DNA of 64,000 bases from Rhynchopus euleeides (taxonomy: Eukaryota > Euglenozoa > Diplonemea > Diplonemida > Diplonemidae). The notes beneath the pieces are model-generated. The model worked only from the letters and a program-made list of their open reading frames with translations. It was not told the origin of the DNA and did not search any database. Shown in pieces: positions 49,235 to 59,564 of the stretch; position 1 is the stretch's first letter, and the number at the start of each line of letters is the position of its first letter. The stretch covers positions 1,860,001 to 1,924,000 of the forward strand of contig OY723238.1 in assembly GCA_963210315.1 (NCBI GenBank), given 5' to 3'. The translations under genes and the position numbers were made by a program.

Positions 49235-50382
49235 GGGGGGGTCAAATGCCACCCTTTTACGTGGACAAACACGATTTTTCAAAAAACCGGCGCAGAGGCC
49301 CCAAAGCCCCCGTAAACCCTCCAAACCCCCCCAGATCGGTCCGGAAACCCATCGAACCCCACTTTTCCACCATTCCGGGCACCTCAGGTGCCCGAATTGG
49401 GGTACCTAAATTTTGTGCCACCGTTTGGTACCGTACAGTGCCACTGTGTGGGAGGTTGGAAAAGAAAATGCCCCAACACACCACATCTGAGGGTTGCAAT
49501 GCATGTTGCTTGCCAACCACGTCATCCGGTGGGTGTCAGGCGCTATGTAGGTGGCATTAGCCAGGTCTTCGATGTGTTCTGGCTTGTATATATACCTCCC
49601 TGCCTGCGGCACAGGCACTGCCTTTGTCCCCCACACCAGCCACAGAGAGCGTATTGTACTCGGTCCACGGTTGCTGATTCATTGTGATGCGTTGTATCCT
49701 CGAGTGAACGTCACACACTAGTGGCACCACCACCCGCCATCCGAGAGCTGTATTGACTTTGCGCGCTTCCGTTGTATTCACCTCGCCACGCATATTGCAC
49801 CGTTCAGTACCAGTGCTCTTGGGCCAGGCAAAGTAGACCGCAGCAACTACCAATTCTGGCACAATGGGTACCACGACAGCGCACTTCATGTGTTCCCGGA
49901 ATGTACAGCTCGTGTTGCAACAGTCGTTGTCAACACATCCCGGTTGTGGAGCACTGCTGCACAGGAATCACACGACCATCTGGACTGTTCCGTACCTACA
50001 GGCAGCCTCCCGGTGCATGGTGGCAGGGAGGTATATATACAAGCCAGAACACATCGAAGACCTGGCTAATGCCACCTACATAGCGCCTGACACCCACCGG
50101 ATGACGTGGTTGGCAAGCAACATGCATTGCAACCCTCAGATGTGGTGTGTTGGGGCATTTTCTTTTCCAACCTCCCACACAGTGGCACTGTACGGTACCA
50201 AACGGTGGCACAAAATTTAGGTACCCCAATTCGGGCACCTGAGGTGCCCGGAATGGTGGAAAAGTGGGGTTCGATGGGTTTCCGGACCGATCTGGGGGGG
50301 TTTGGAGGGTTTACGGGGGCTTTGGGGCCTCTGCGCCGGTTTTTTGAAAAATCGTGTTTGTCACCCCCATTTGACCCCCCCT
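49235..50382. mobile_element. Foldback DNA transposon, copy 3 (interior inverted)
   Basis: 1148 bp, flanked by TA (49233-49234, 50383-50384). The ends are arranged as in copy 1 (long-form end left, short-form right), but the unique interior is in the opposite orientation. Arms are about 49235-49600 and 50025-50382. Confidence 0.85.
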
Positions 50383-50427
50383 ACCCCCCCCCCCCCCCGG
50401 AAAAAACCCTGAGAACACAGGCATGTC

Positions 50428-50648
50428 GCGAAGCGTCGACCGTCGACCCAGTGATTTTGGGTCCCCCCCATAAAAAAGCGTCGACCCAGCGTCGACCCAG
50501 TGGAACTGGGTTGCCATTCAAGCCTGGACCAAGCGTCAACCCATTTATTACGCTGGGTCGACGCTAACCTAGCGTTGACCCGGTTACACTGGGTCGACGC
50601 ACACCAAGCGTCGACCAAGCGTCAACCCACTTTCACTGGGTCGACGTC
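50428..50648. repeat. Array of GTCGACCCA palindromic units
   Basis: Eight or more units of GCGTCGACCCA or GCGTCAACCCA alternate with their inverse TGGGTCGACG within 220 bp, some paired as small hairpins around GTG...CAC. Confidence 0.7.
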
Positions 50649-50678
50649 GAAGAGAGTATGGTTTTGCAGGAACAGATG

Positions 50679-50901
50679 CTCACTACCGTGGCCTCCGGCG
50701 GCTGGGGGGCACCGCCCCCCAGACCCCCTGTGGCGTATGTCTCGTACTCAAGTCATTCGATTCCCACCAGGTCAGGGAATCCAACCACTCCAATAGCCTC
50801 AGGGACGCAGCCAACTCACACAGAATCTGTACGCCCACAATGAACAGATGTTCACTACCGTGGCCTCCGGCGGCTGGGGGGCTCTGCCCCCCAGACCCCC
50901 C
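50679..50901. repeat. Two GGCGGCTGGGGGGC hairpin repeats
   Basis: Copies at 50679-50733 and 50850-50901. Each starts at (T)GAACAGATG-TCACTACCGTGG and contains CTGGGGGGC...GCCCCCCAG. The family has three more copies at 45072-45128, 46557-46612 and 48922-48975. Confidence 0.75.
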
Positions 50902-51509
50902 ATCTCGCGTGCCCGTCTCGTAACCAAGTCCTTGCGCTTCAACGGCCGTGGCATATCAGGGGATAGCGTCGAAATCATGGTCCCGAAAGCCATTTTTTGG
51001 GTTTCCTCCGGCACCCGAGTGGCGCGAGCGGGAGAGGAATCACGGAAGGAACCCAGCGCCTTACACCGTGCCCACCTAGTGGTCCACCGATGGGGAAATG
51101 AGGCAACAACACGAGCGCGCGCGAGAAAAAATTGCCCCTAGTGTTTTCCCCCTGATCCCCCCCCAAAACAGGTGCGTCAACCCACCAAATCTCCAAAATC
51201 GAAAAGTTAGCGACAGGCCTGCTGAGAACAGCGTTTTTCTCTAAATGGAAGAAGACTCGTGGCAACATTCGGGACCCTGCTGACACACGCACTAGCAGGG
51301 CGCCGTTCGGACAAAACTAAGAACGCAAATCCAAGTGCTCCCCACCCACCAACCACTCCCACTTGCCCTGCCCCAACATCGTTGTACCGTCGCCAAGTCC
51401 AGTCGACTTTGGCTGTTAGAATTGTCGCTTCCAGGCAGCCGCGCTGCAATGGTCAGGAGGGGTGGGTGCCAAGTCGCTTCACGGCTGCAACCTGCAGCTC
51501 GGCGGAACA

Positions 51510-51696
51510 CGGTGGACTCCCACACGTCAGGGTGCACCTTTTTGGGATATCGGAATATCGGGGGTCCGGCGAGGTCCGACCCCCGCGAGTGGGGGTATGG
51601 ACCCCCGCTCGCGGGGGTCGTCTGGGCACTAAAAATAGCAGGGCAGACTCCCGATAGCGGGGGTCGCCCCCCGCTCCAGGGGGTGGGAGTCCACCG
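51510..51696. repeat. Palindrome-rich MITE, copy 3
   Basis: 187 bp with perfect 12-bp ends CGGTGGACTCCC and GGGAGTCCACCG; the best-preserved copy of the family. Confidence 0.8.
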
Positions 51697-52081
51697 TGAA
51701 GCTTGCCGCCTGTGGGGGGGGGGGGTGGTCTAACACGGCGCTGAAGTAAATTACATTACAAGTGGTTTTACATGTAAAATTACAAGTGAAAAATGGTTAC
51801 AAGTGCCACTTGTAAAATTACAAGTACCACATGTAAAATTACAAGTGCCACTTGTAACTTTTACAAGTGGTACTTGTAATTTTACATGTAAATGACATGT
51901 GCCACTTGTCATCTCCGCGGTTTCCTTCATACTCTACACTGTGATGGGGGGTTTTTTGGCAAGCGGAGTGGCAAGGAGGGGGGAGAAATGACCAGCAAAC
52001 GGTGGGAGTGCAATGCAACAGCTGTCGAGATCGGATCGAGTGGACTGATTGTATTTTGTGCCGACGACGAGTCTCATTTTT

Positions 52082-52762
52082 TCAGACTGCAGGGTGTTCG
52101 TCCGACATGTGCATATCCCTCAGTTCTTGTGAAGCAAACTCCTGCAGACACACAGGGCAGGTCGTGATGTCCAGCTCATCCTGGTGGACGTAGAGGGCGT
52201 GTTGGCTAAGTCCACTTCTGAACACCGTTTTCTCACACAAGGGGCAAGACACTCGACATTCACACTGCGCCCTCGGCCGGTGCTGTCCGTCGTAGTGGGC
52301 GTAGAGCCCGTAAACCCGCGCGAAGCTCTTGTCAGGGCAAACAACGCAGCTATACGCTTCTGTGGCGGATGTCTCGTCGCCATCATCATCATCATCATCA
52401 CCAGCCTCGCCGCTATTGCCGTCACTCGCAAGGTTGCCGCCATCACCAGCCTCCTCCCCGTCGGTGGTTCCTTGTGCAGGGGGCGTCACCTCCGTCACCT
52501 CCCAGGGTTCTTCGTCACAGATGCAAACCAGGAAAACATCGCCGTTGTTGCCGGGTTCTGCCTGAAATGTTTGTCCGTGACCATCTCTGCGGCGCACATG
52601 TGACCCGAGGCCAAGTTTGTCCAAGCGGACCACCAATTGACGAGCAGCCTTGAGCCACGTATCATTGTGAGTGATCACACACCTGCACAGGCGCATGGAA
52701 TCGTAAGATAATATTTGGGGCCGCTCGCCGATGGTAGGAGTCAGTGGAGGCACTTTGCGCAC
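52082..52762 (-). CDS. C2H2 zinc-finger protein in transposon
   Basis: About 226 codons; the start is uncertain because the frame opens at GTG. An N-terminal part is followed by an acidic stretch (GEAGDDDDDDGDE), then three zinc fingers: CVVCPDKSFARVYGLYAHYD, CPLCEKTVFRSGLSQHALYV and CPVCLQEFASQELRDMHMSD, each followed by a second His. These would bind DNA or RNA. The start overlaps the end of the preceding gene by about 20 bp, so it may be its continuation by frameshift or splicing. Confidence 0.6.
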   Translation of the reverse strand: MRKVPPLTPTIGERPQILSYDSMRLCRCVITHNDTWLKAARQLVVRLDKLGLGSHVRRRDGHGQTFQAEPGNNGDVFLVCICDEEPWEVTEVTPPAQGTTDGEEAGDGGNLASDGNSGEAGDDDDDDGDETSATEAYSCVVCPDKSFARVYGLYAHYDGQHRPRAQCECRVSCPLCEKTVFRSGLSQHALYVHQDELDITTCPVCLQEFASQELRDMHMSDEHPAV

Positions 52763-53650
52763 GGTATTTTATCCGTCAAGTGTTTCTGTTTCAGTTCATA
52801 GATCTGCAGATCACGCTCCATCGTCTGCGGGGATCCCCCACGTGTCCACCTCTTGCGCTCACCGTTGCTCTGTTCGAAGAGCTCGTCGGAGACGGTGACC
52901 CTGTGCGCATCCTGCTCATCAAACCAGTGTTCGAGAGAATGAGCATATGCCGAGCGAGTGATCCCGGGATTTGCCCACTCCAACAAGAAAATCAGCACAT
53001 GATAGCTGATCACAGCGAATAGAAACTCTTTGCGGCAGGAACCTGTTGAGAAGTATCGCACTGGTATGTCTTGGTAGCGGAAGAAGATCAGTGATTGCAT
53101 TGCGCAGCACAATGTCCGCTGATTCCCCACGGTGATGGCCTTCAAAGCAGCGAGTATCTCTCTTGCGTGCTTCCCAGTGAAATTTTTGCCCACTTTTCCA
53201 AGGATGGTTTCCTCCACCACTTTTGATCCCGGCAGCGTACGTAGAATGAGGCGCATGACACCTTTCGTGTCGTGAAGGGGGGGGCGTCACGGTGTAGACA
53301 GGATTCGAGAATTTTGAAGCGATGCTACAAGTGAATCCTGCGGCATCCATCTCTTGGATACTACAGCGGTGGCAGTCATGCAGGTACTCCAAACGCTCGT
53401 CGATTCCTGTAAGGCAGAAGGCAGAACGATGCCCTGTCCCACCTACACCTTTGAAGAGTGACCACAACTCTAAGTGGTCACCCCCAAGCCGGAACTGGGT
53501 GATGGAAAAGGAGCAAGGCCCCTTCGTGAAGATCCCCTTCTGAACTGCCACAATCTGCCCCAAGGCATGGAGCATCCACCATTCGTAGAACAGGGGCTTG
53601 TGGCGGTCACACACTGTCAGAAAGCGGGACGCGGTGATCCCGTCCGTCAA
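52741..53650 (-). pseudogene. Unrecognised transposon protein, frameshifted
   Basis: The reading begins in one frame at 53650 (ASRFLTVCDRHKPLFYEWW...) and continues in another after a run of eight G (plus strand 53277-53284) as LHDTKGVMRLILRTLPGSK, ending ...CAKCLH at 52741. Together they would make about 300 residues. Cys pairs (CHRCS, CAKC) hint at metal binding. The family is not recognised. The break sits in a homopolymer and could be a sequencing error. Confidence 0.45.
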
Positions 53651-53705
53651 TGCGATTGCCAGTCGCTGCCTGCTCTTTCCTTAAAGGCTACCGGGTGTGT
53701 AGCCA

Positions 53706-54026
53706 TCACCCGTGACCATGACTGTTGGTGGGGGGCGACCCGAGCGGATGGGGAAAGCCCTCAGCAGAAACTCGAGGCCCCCGCATGTTCCCTAGCAGAG
53801 AGGGCGTCATCAGCCGGAGGGGAGCTTCATGCTTTACGAGGAGGGGGTATGAAAGCCCCATCGAGATCCCTGTCTCTCTGCGAACGAGTGAGCCCAGCCG
53901 TTCACAGTCGCGCAGAGACATGCCCAACTCTGCCCTGTGTTGTCGAATGATTTCACCGATTTCTGCTTGAATCCACAAAATGCGGAGGCGGCACAACGAG
54001 CGAGCCGCTGTATTCACCTGGCTCAC
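53706..54026 (-). CDS. Third-frame continuation of the transposon protein
   Basis: The conserved part is EIIRQHRAELGMSLRDCERL and the following VRRETGISMGLSYPLLVKHE, matching 10690-10860 in copy 1 in the same frame. The frame is distinct from the two ORFs upstream. It may belong to one protein reached by frameshifts or splicing. Confidence 0.4.
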   Translation of the reverse strand: MSQVNTAARSLCRLRILWIQAEIGEIIRQHRAELGMSLRDCERLGSLVRRETGISMGLSYPLLVKHEAPLRLMTPSLLGNMRGPRVSAEGFPHPLGSPPTNSHGHG

Positions 54027-54177
54027 ACTGGTCCGAAGGACGGTCCCTGTAGAAGGTGTAGTCGACCTGCACCCCTTCCAGCGTCGCCGTCACCAGCTTG
54101 GCGAAGCCATTCTCGACGATGACGCTATAGTAGCGCCCGGTCTCCTGGTCGTGCACGCCCACAACGATGTGCTGCAT
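53953..54177 (-). CDS. Second-frame continuation of the transposon protein
   Basis: 74 codons, identical in sequence to the product of 10482-10706 (MQHIVVGVHDQETGRYYSV...). It overlaps the end of the basic protein ORF (54125-54703). Confidence 0.45.
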   Translation of the reverse strand: MQHIVVGVHDQETGRYYSVIVENGFAKLVTATLEGVQVDYTFYRDRPSDQCEPGEYSGSLVVPPPHFVDSSRNR

Positions 54178-54703
54178 CGCCCGCCACCGCCGCCACTGCC
54201 TTATTCTTCGGACGCGTCTCGGATGTGGAGGCTTGTGCCGATGCCTTGTACATCTTGACCATATCCATGCTGTCCAGGTCCTCCACCACCAGCTTGAGGC
54301 GCGCGAAACCCTCCGACTTCTTCTGCGTTGGCGTGGGGAAGGGCTTCAGCGCGATGCCGTGGATGGCCATCTCACGGTTTCCTTCGATCCGAACCGTGTA
54401 CAGGTCGCCGGAAACATCCTTCAGCGACTTGTAGGAAGCCAGTGCATCGTATTTGTGTTTCAGCACCTTTGTTATCACTCCACTCTTGGGGGGGATGGTG
54501 GTCACCAGCACCTTCTGCAGCATCTCCTTCAACACCGAGTGTTTAAACACCTCCCCCGTCTTCCTGGTGGTGTACAGGGCCACAAAGTCCTCCACAAGCT
54601 GCTGCAGCTGGCTTTCATGCCGCTCATCCTCCTTCCCCAGATCTCCGCTCTTCGTCCGCTTGCTGTTGCGCGTCGGTGTTGTGGTTGCCGTTCTCTTGCT
54701 CAT
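54125..54703 (-). CDS. Transposon-encoded basic protein, second copy
   Basis: 192 residues starting MSKRTATTTPTRN, almost identical to 9956-10534; the differences are few (for example FKHS for LKHT, LKHK for LKRK). The ATG is chosen to match copy 1 and because upstream sequence is the transposon's subterminal palindrome array. Confidence 0.6.
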   Translation of the reverse strand: MSKRTATTTPTRNSKRTKSGDLGKEDERHESQLQQLVEDFVALYTTRKTGEVFKHSVLKEMLQKVLVTTIPPKSGVITKVLKHKYDALASYKSLKDVSGDLYTVRIEGNREMAIHGIALKPFPTPTQKKSEGFARLKLVVEDLDSMDMVKMYKASAQASTSETRPKNKAVAAVAGDAAHRCGRARPGDRALL

Positions 54704-55016
54704 GTTGGAGGTGCAAAGGTCCTTTTGTAAGTGAGGGTGTGTGTGTGCAGCAGGGCATGTGCTGGTCTGGGGTCGCGGGGGATAAACAAATGGAACAACA
54801 CAGCTCGCCAGTGTTAAGGAAAGCTCGTAAATGACAAGTGGCACATGTCATTTACATGTAATTTTACATGTACCACTTGTAAAATTTACAAGTGGCACAT
54901 GTAATTTTACAAGTGCCACTTGTAAATTTACATGTAAAAAATTTTACATGTAAACCACTTGTAAAACCACTTGTAACAGTGGTTACTTCAGCGCCGTGAA
55001 AGCTGTTTAAAAACGT

Positions 55017-56496
55017 ATTTTTGAGGTACCCCCAGAATACCCCAAAAGTGCATAAAAACCACACAAACCGACCCAAAACCCTCCGGAAACGTGTTTTTGG
55101 GGTGTTTCGCATGTGTTGGGCTTGATTTTTTGGCACTATACCAAAAGGTGAAAAGGTGGCCACCTTCCCGTACCTGGGCCTGGCCACCTTTGGGGCCTTG
55201 AACACACACAGATGCCGTGCACAACGCCGGATGGGCAGGTGGTCCAGCAGGAAGTACAGTTCTTCGTGGTGCTTTTTCTGGGGCTGAAGACGGTCATTTG
55301 CAAGGTGGGAGGCAGTTGCCTGCTCCAAAATCGCTCGCAGTACAGCGGCTGCATCCCAACCCCCAGAATGGCGTTTCTGCTGGCCTGGGCAAGGCCGTGC
55401 CTGGTCTATCAGGGAGCGGCAGGTGGTGGACAGCGCAGGTTTGTCTGGTGCCTGAATTGTGAGCACAGGCGGCATCCTCACCGTGCCAGATGGAGGAAAA
55501 AGGGCTTGCCTCGGCAAGCATTACAACTGCTGACCACGAATCGTCAGCAATTACTGCAGTACACCAAGCTGGCCTGTCTGTAGCAGATAGATGTGCTCCA
55601 CAGAAGTAGAAGCACACGACAGAAGCTGCTGCTTCAATACTCGGTGAGGAGATACTGATGCGATTGCATCACTGCACAAGGCCCTATCATCCGCCACAGT
55701 GTCCACCACTTTCACCGGTATCTAAGTACAAGCTAAGCTCTGTGCGCAGTCTCGGGGGGTCCTCAGCCCGGGTGCGAACGTCAGGTGAGGCACAAGTCAG
55801 GCAAGTATGCCTGGATTCTGCAGTCAGCGTCGAACGTACGAGGAATGGCTAGATGATTTCCTAGCTGTTGAAGACGGAGACTTGCACAGCCCCGAGAGCA
55901 CAGCCCTCGATGTGCTGCTCGACCCCAGAAGTACACCGCGTGCCGCTCCCGTCTGCTATTCTTTCTTTTCAGCAGCAATGCAGCACATGAAACGTGGTCA
56001 CCATATTAAACCTGCGCATGGCAGGGCAGTGTCTCACCGGATCATCGGGAGGGGTGTACAACGACCTGCAGGGCTGGCTCAAGTCGGTGAGGAACTTCTG
56101 TGCACCTCCTTCCCTGTATACCACCAAATGGCACGGCACCACTGGGGCCACGAAACCACCCACCATTTGGCGCCAATCATGAGGGGCTGCTCAAACAGGA
56201 GCTTACTGAGTGCCTCGGGTCAGCCATTATGTGTCCCCGTACCCTCCTGGCGCTCAGAAGTTGTGTTTCAGTGATGTTTCCGTGCCCAGGGGATAATGTG
56301 TCTCTCTCCTGGCCACCCCCAGGTACGGGAAGGTGGCCACCCCAAAAATATGGTCAGAAAAGCCCACCAAACACCTCCAAACACCCCTACACACCATTTT
56401 TTTGGGGTTCCGGACCGGTTCTGGGTGGGTTTCATGGTTTTTGGGGGCCTCTGGGGTGTTGTGCAAAAAAATGCAAAATTTACGCTTTTTGGGGGC
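55017..56496. mobile_element. Transposon with long imperfect inverted repeats
   Basis: About 180 bp at 55017-55195 is the imperfect inverse of 56290-56496. Shared inner marks are GGTGGCCACCTTCCCGTACC on the left and its inverse on the right, plus TTTTGGGGTGTTT-like segments. Exact ends and a target duplication could not be fixed. The interior has several medium ORFs in both strands, none recognised. Confidence 0.65.
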
Positions 56497-56511
56497 TTTA
56501 GACCACCCCTA

Positions 56512-57679
56512 GGCATACTTGTACCCCCATATGGGGAAGGCCAAAAATATGGGGAAAATATGGGGGGAATATGGGGGGTTTTTCAAGTCCTGTTCCCCCA
56601 TATTTCCCCCATATGGAGGATATATGGGGGAAACCCAGGGGTTCCTCAGGTGGAAGCAGTCAGCAAACAGTTCTCTTCGTTCTGCTTTTCACAGGGTGTG
56701 AAGTCAGCCACTGACAGGGGACGTCTAGCACCTTGCAGAGCCATCTCACCTCGTCGCTTTCTGCAGAGAGGAAACGCCCGGCTGAAGTGCTCGAGTCAGA
56801 CCACAAAAGGTGCTGTGAGAGTGCCGACCGCCACTTTCTTCAAGTCTGAGTAGCGGTCATCAGAGCATGCTGTCCAGTAGTCCTGTCTTTGCTGGCAGAA
56901 CAGTTGCGTCCTGCAGCCAGTCCTTGTACTGGCCTTCACGGGTCTCATTCCACCCGGCAGATGCAGCTTGAACATGTCAAGCTGCCTGGTGACGAGCGTC
57001 GACTCCGACTTTTCGGCGCTCGGAGCGGTCAAAAGCGGCGGAAGCGCCTGACACCAGAATGCACTGCTTGTGAATTCCCTTGTCTAATTAAGGACCTCAG
57101 GGGGCAGTTCGCAATCGCAAACACACCAGAGGAGGAGGACAGCGAGTGTGAGAGTGAGGACTTAAAAACACAAGAGTGTGTGTTGTGAGGAGCTGTTAAC
57201 CCTGAACGCGCTATGTGTGTCTGTGCGTATGTGTCCACCACCGCTGCCGCTGTCACTGCGGTGCCCCGCCAAACCGGGAAGCGTTTGCTCTCCGCTGCCG
57301 CTGTATCGGCGCAGGAGAGGAACAGGAGGTCGGTGCGACCCACCTGGGGGATCTTCCAGGGGGGGCCAGACCTGGCCACACCTGAACGAGCGCGCACCTC
57401 CCCAGGATCGGACTCCTGGAGGATCCCCAACAAGGCATGAGGCCGGTTTCGACGCGCACTTCGTGTGTGTCTGTGCCTGAGTGGTTTGATGTTCTCCCGT
57501 TGCAGCAGGAATACCCCCATATCCCCCATATGGGCCCCATATTTCCCCCATATTCCCCCATATTTTACCGGGTTTTCCCCATATTTTCAGCCTTTTTCCC
57601 CATATGGGGGCGGGGTTTTGAGACCCCCCATATTTCCCCCAGATTTAGGGGGTTCCCCATATGGGGGGACAAGTATGCC
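56512..57679. mobile_element. TA-flanked transposon with CATATGGGG arrays
   Basis: 1168 bp. Ends GGCATACTTGT and ACAAGTATGCC, flanked by TA (56510-56511, 57680-57681). Both subterminal regions are arrays of CCCATATGGGG, CCATATTTCC and similar (56525-56640 and 57510-57665). An interior plus-strand ORF (56889-57188) encodes a basic segment and an acidic, Cys-containing end of unknown family. It begins 15 bp after the preceding element ends. Confidence 0.75.
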
Positions 57680-57681
57680 TA

Positions 57682-58030
57682 GGGGGGGGGGGGGGCAGAG
57701 GCCACGCGCAGAGTTGGTGTTTGTAACAGCCCCGCGTGTGGGGATGAGTGTGCCAATGTGCTCTGCAAGCGCCGCCTTCCCCGCCCCTCGCCCCCGCATT
57801 CCAGCCGTGCTGTGCAGGCCGTCAGGGCACCACTCGCCCCCGCTGGACTTGAGCCGACTTTGAAGGTGGGATGCGTTGTGTGTTCGATTTCCCCCATCCC
57901 CTCCCCTTATGGTGAAGCCCTTGGCCTACATCATGTTCTGTTGGTGATCCCGCAAAGAACACAGGGTGTGTGTGACCTCGATTGTGTCTGTTGGCATGCT
58001 CTTGACGTTCCCACCACCGCTCACCCACAA
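57682..58030. other. Region upstream of WD40 copy 6
   Basis: A G-run at about 57682-57693, then unremarkable sequence; no gene recognised. Confidence 0.4.
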
Positions 58031-58086
58031 CAGAGCCTCTTGCAGCAACACCGTGGGGTTGTCGTTGAGGGGAAGAGAGGGGAAGG

Positions 58087-59253
58087 ATGGAAGTGTCGGT
58101 GTGTCATGTGGAGAGCGGGCGGAGCTGTGTCGTCGGTGTTGCGGATGGCGGGACCGTGCTCAGCCTGAAGGCGGATGCGGTCAAGGAGATGTTCGCGGGT
58201 TCCATCAACGCAGACCGGGAGGCTGCAGGGCTGGCGGCACGCATCGAAGGGTGTGACGAGGACCTGGACGATGCAGAGCGCGTTGCCAACACGGGTCTCG
58301 AGGTTGGGGATCGTGTCCAGCTCGTCCGCAGGTGGCCACACGTCAACGCTCCTGCTGTCTACAACCCTCGGGTACCCCATGGGGAGGCTGCAGGGGTCGA
58401 GTGCATCACACTGTCGAGGTGTGGCACCCTGTGTTCAGTGTCGTACAACAAAGGACACATCACTGTGTTTGACACCACGACTGCTGAGGAGGTGGCGGAC
58501 CTCACACATGGGGACGACGCCATTTTCTACACTGCGTTCTCAGTCTGTGGGACGTGGCTGGCAACGTGCTCACAGCACAGCACCATCTGCGTGTGGCTGA
58601 CAGCAACGTGGGAACAGGTGTGGTGTCTGGAGGAGCACGACACAGAGGTGTGGAGTGCAAGGTGGACACACTGTGGACGTCTCGTGTCGGGTGACGAAGA
58701 TGGGAAGGTGTGTGTGTGGGACTTGGAGGGCACACCAAGTGCCACAGTGCTGGAGGGGCACAGCGAGGCTGTTTATGGAATTGCAGTGTCAACTACGAGG
58801 ATCTTCACCGGGTCAGACGACAAGACCATCCGTGTGTATGACATCAGCACCCTCACCCACACCGACACCCTGTCTGAGCACACAGGTGGTGTGTACGACA
58901 TCGTCCTGACGAACGACGAGCAGCACCTGGTGTCGTGCTCTAATGACAACTCTCTGAAGGTGTGGTGCACAACCACCCTCACCTGCATCCGCTCTGTGGT
59001 CCTGTCTAATGCCCCGCCCCTGCTCGCCGTGTCACAGCCAAGTGATGTTGTGGCAGCGTCCTTTGACGATCACACAGAGTTGTACAACCTCAGCACCTTG
59101 GAGTGCTTGGGACAAGTGGAGTCAAAGGGTTACGGTATTGCATTCAGCCCGTGTGGGAGGTGGGTCTTCACACCGGACACACCGGTCACATTGAACTCCT
59201 CTTCTGTGAATGTGTGTGCTGTGTGTGACGTTCCGCGTAGAGGCAGCACTTAG
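58087..59253 (+). CDS. Ubiquitin-like/WD40 propeller protein, copy 6
   Basis: 388 residues, the longest copy. The ubiquitin-like region has VCHVESG for VRHVESG. Between it and blade 1 there is an expanded linker (NPRVPHGEAAGVEC) shared with copy 7. The final blade has an insertion (FTPDTPVTLNSSSVNVC). Variable segments are SYNKGHI, DDAIFYTAF, SQHSTICVW, HDTEVWSAR, GDEDGKV, GHSEAVYGI and SEHTGGVYD. Blade 5 sites resemble copy 4. It is the first gene of the third tandem pair. Confidence 0.88.
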   Translation: MEVSVCHVESGRSCVVGVADGGTVLSLKADAVKEMFAGSINADREAAGLAARIEGCDEDLDDAERVANTGLEVGDRVQLVRRWPHVNAPAVYNPRVPHGEAAGVECITLSRCGTLCSVSYNKGHITVFDTTTAEEVADLTHGDDAIFYTAFSVCGTWLATCSQHSTICVWLTATWEQVWCLEEHDTEVWSARWTHCGRLVSGDEDGKVCVWDLEGTPSATVLEGHSEAVYGIAVSTTRIFTGSDDKTIRVYDISTLTHTDTLSEHTGGVYDIVLTNDEQHLVSCSNDNSLKVWCTTTLTCIRSVVLSNAPPLLAVSQPSDVVAASFDDHTELYNLSTLECLGQVESKGYGIAFSPCGRWVFTPDTPVTLNSSSVNVCAVCDVPRRGST

Positions 59254-59564
59254 GCAACCTCTTCTGCTTGTGTGCTTGCGGTGCACTGCCTTGCTCGTTG
59301 CCTCCCAGCACAGCACCTCCTGACCCTGCTGGTTGGAGGCAGCGTGCACTGCATCTGAGGTGCGACTGCTCAGGATGACACAGTGCTTCCAGACAGCCTC
59401 TGCCCCCACCCTCCCAAGCCCCTCCAACCACACTGCCCCTTGATCCTTCTGTCTGCCACATCGCGTCCCTGTTGCACACCAACACAGCACCTTCACCCAT
59501 GTCAGAAGAGTACGTCTGTGCGTGAGGACCGCGGGGTTCTCGTTGAGGGGAAGAGAGGGGAACT

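Larger units (their letters stand above)
51734..54998 (-). mobile_element. CACGGCGCTGAAG transposon, copy 2 (3265 bp)
   Basis: Ends CACGGCGCTGAAGTAA and its inverse. Subterminal palindrome arrays of ACAAGTGGCACTTGT type lie at both ends (51748-51912 and 54835-54980). Its genes run on the minus strand: basic protein, its second- and third-frame continuations, an unrecognised protein broken at a G run, and a C2H2 zinc-finger protein. No obvious target duplication flanks it. No DDE or recombinase motif was recognised, so its class is open. Confidence 0.8.

Noticed and set aside
50428..50648. GTCGACCCA array as CRISPR
   Set aside because: Units are short, alternate in orientation and have irregular spacing, and the context is eukaryotic.
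52184..52603. 139-codon plus-strand ORF
   Set aside because: It is antisense to the zinc-finger gene, whose C-x2-C and His spacing are clearly on the minus strand.
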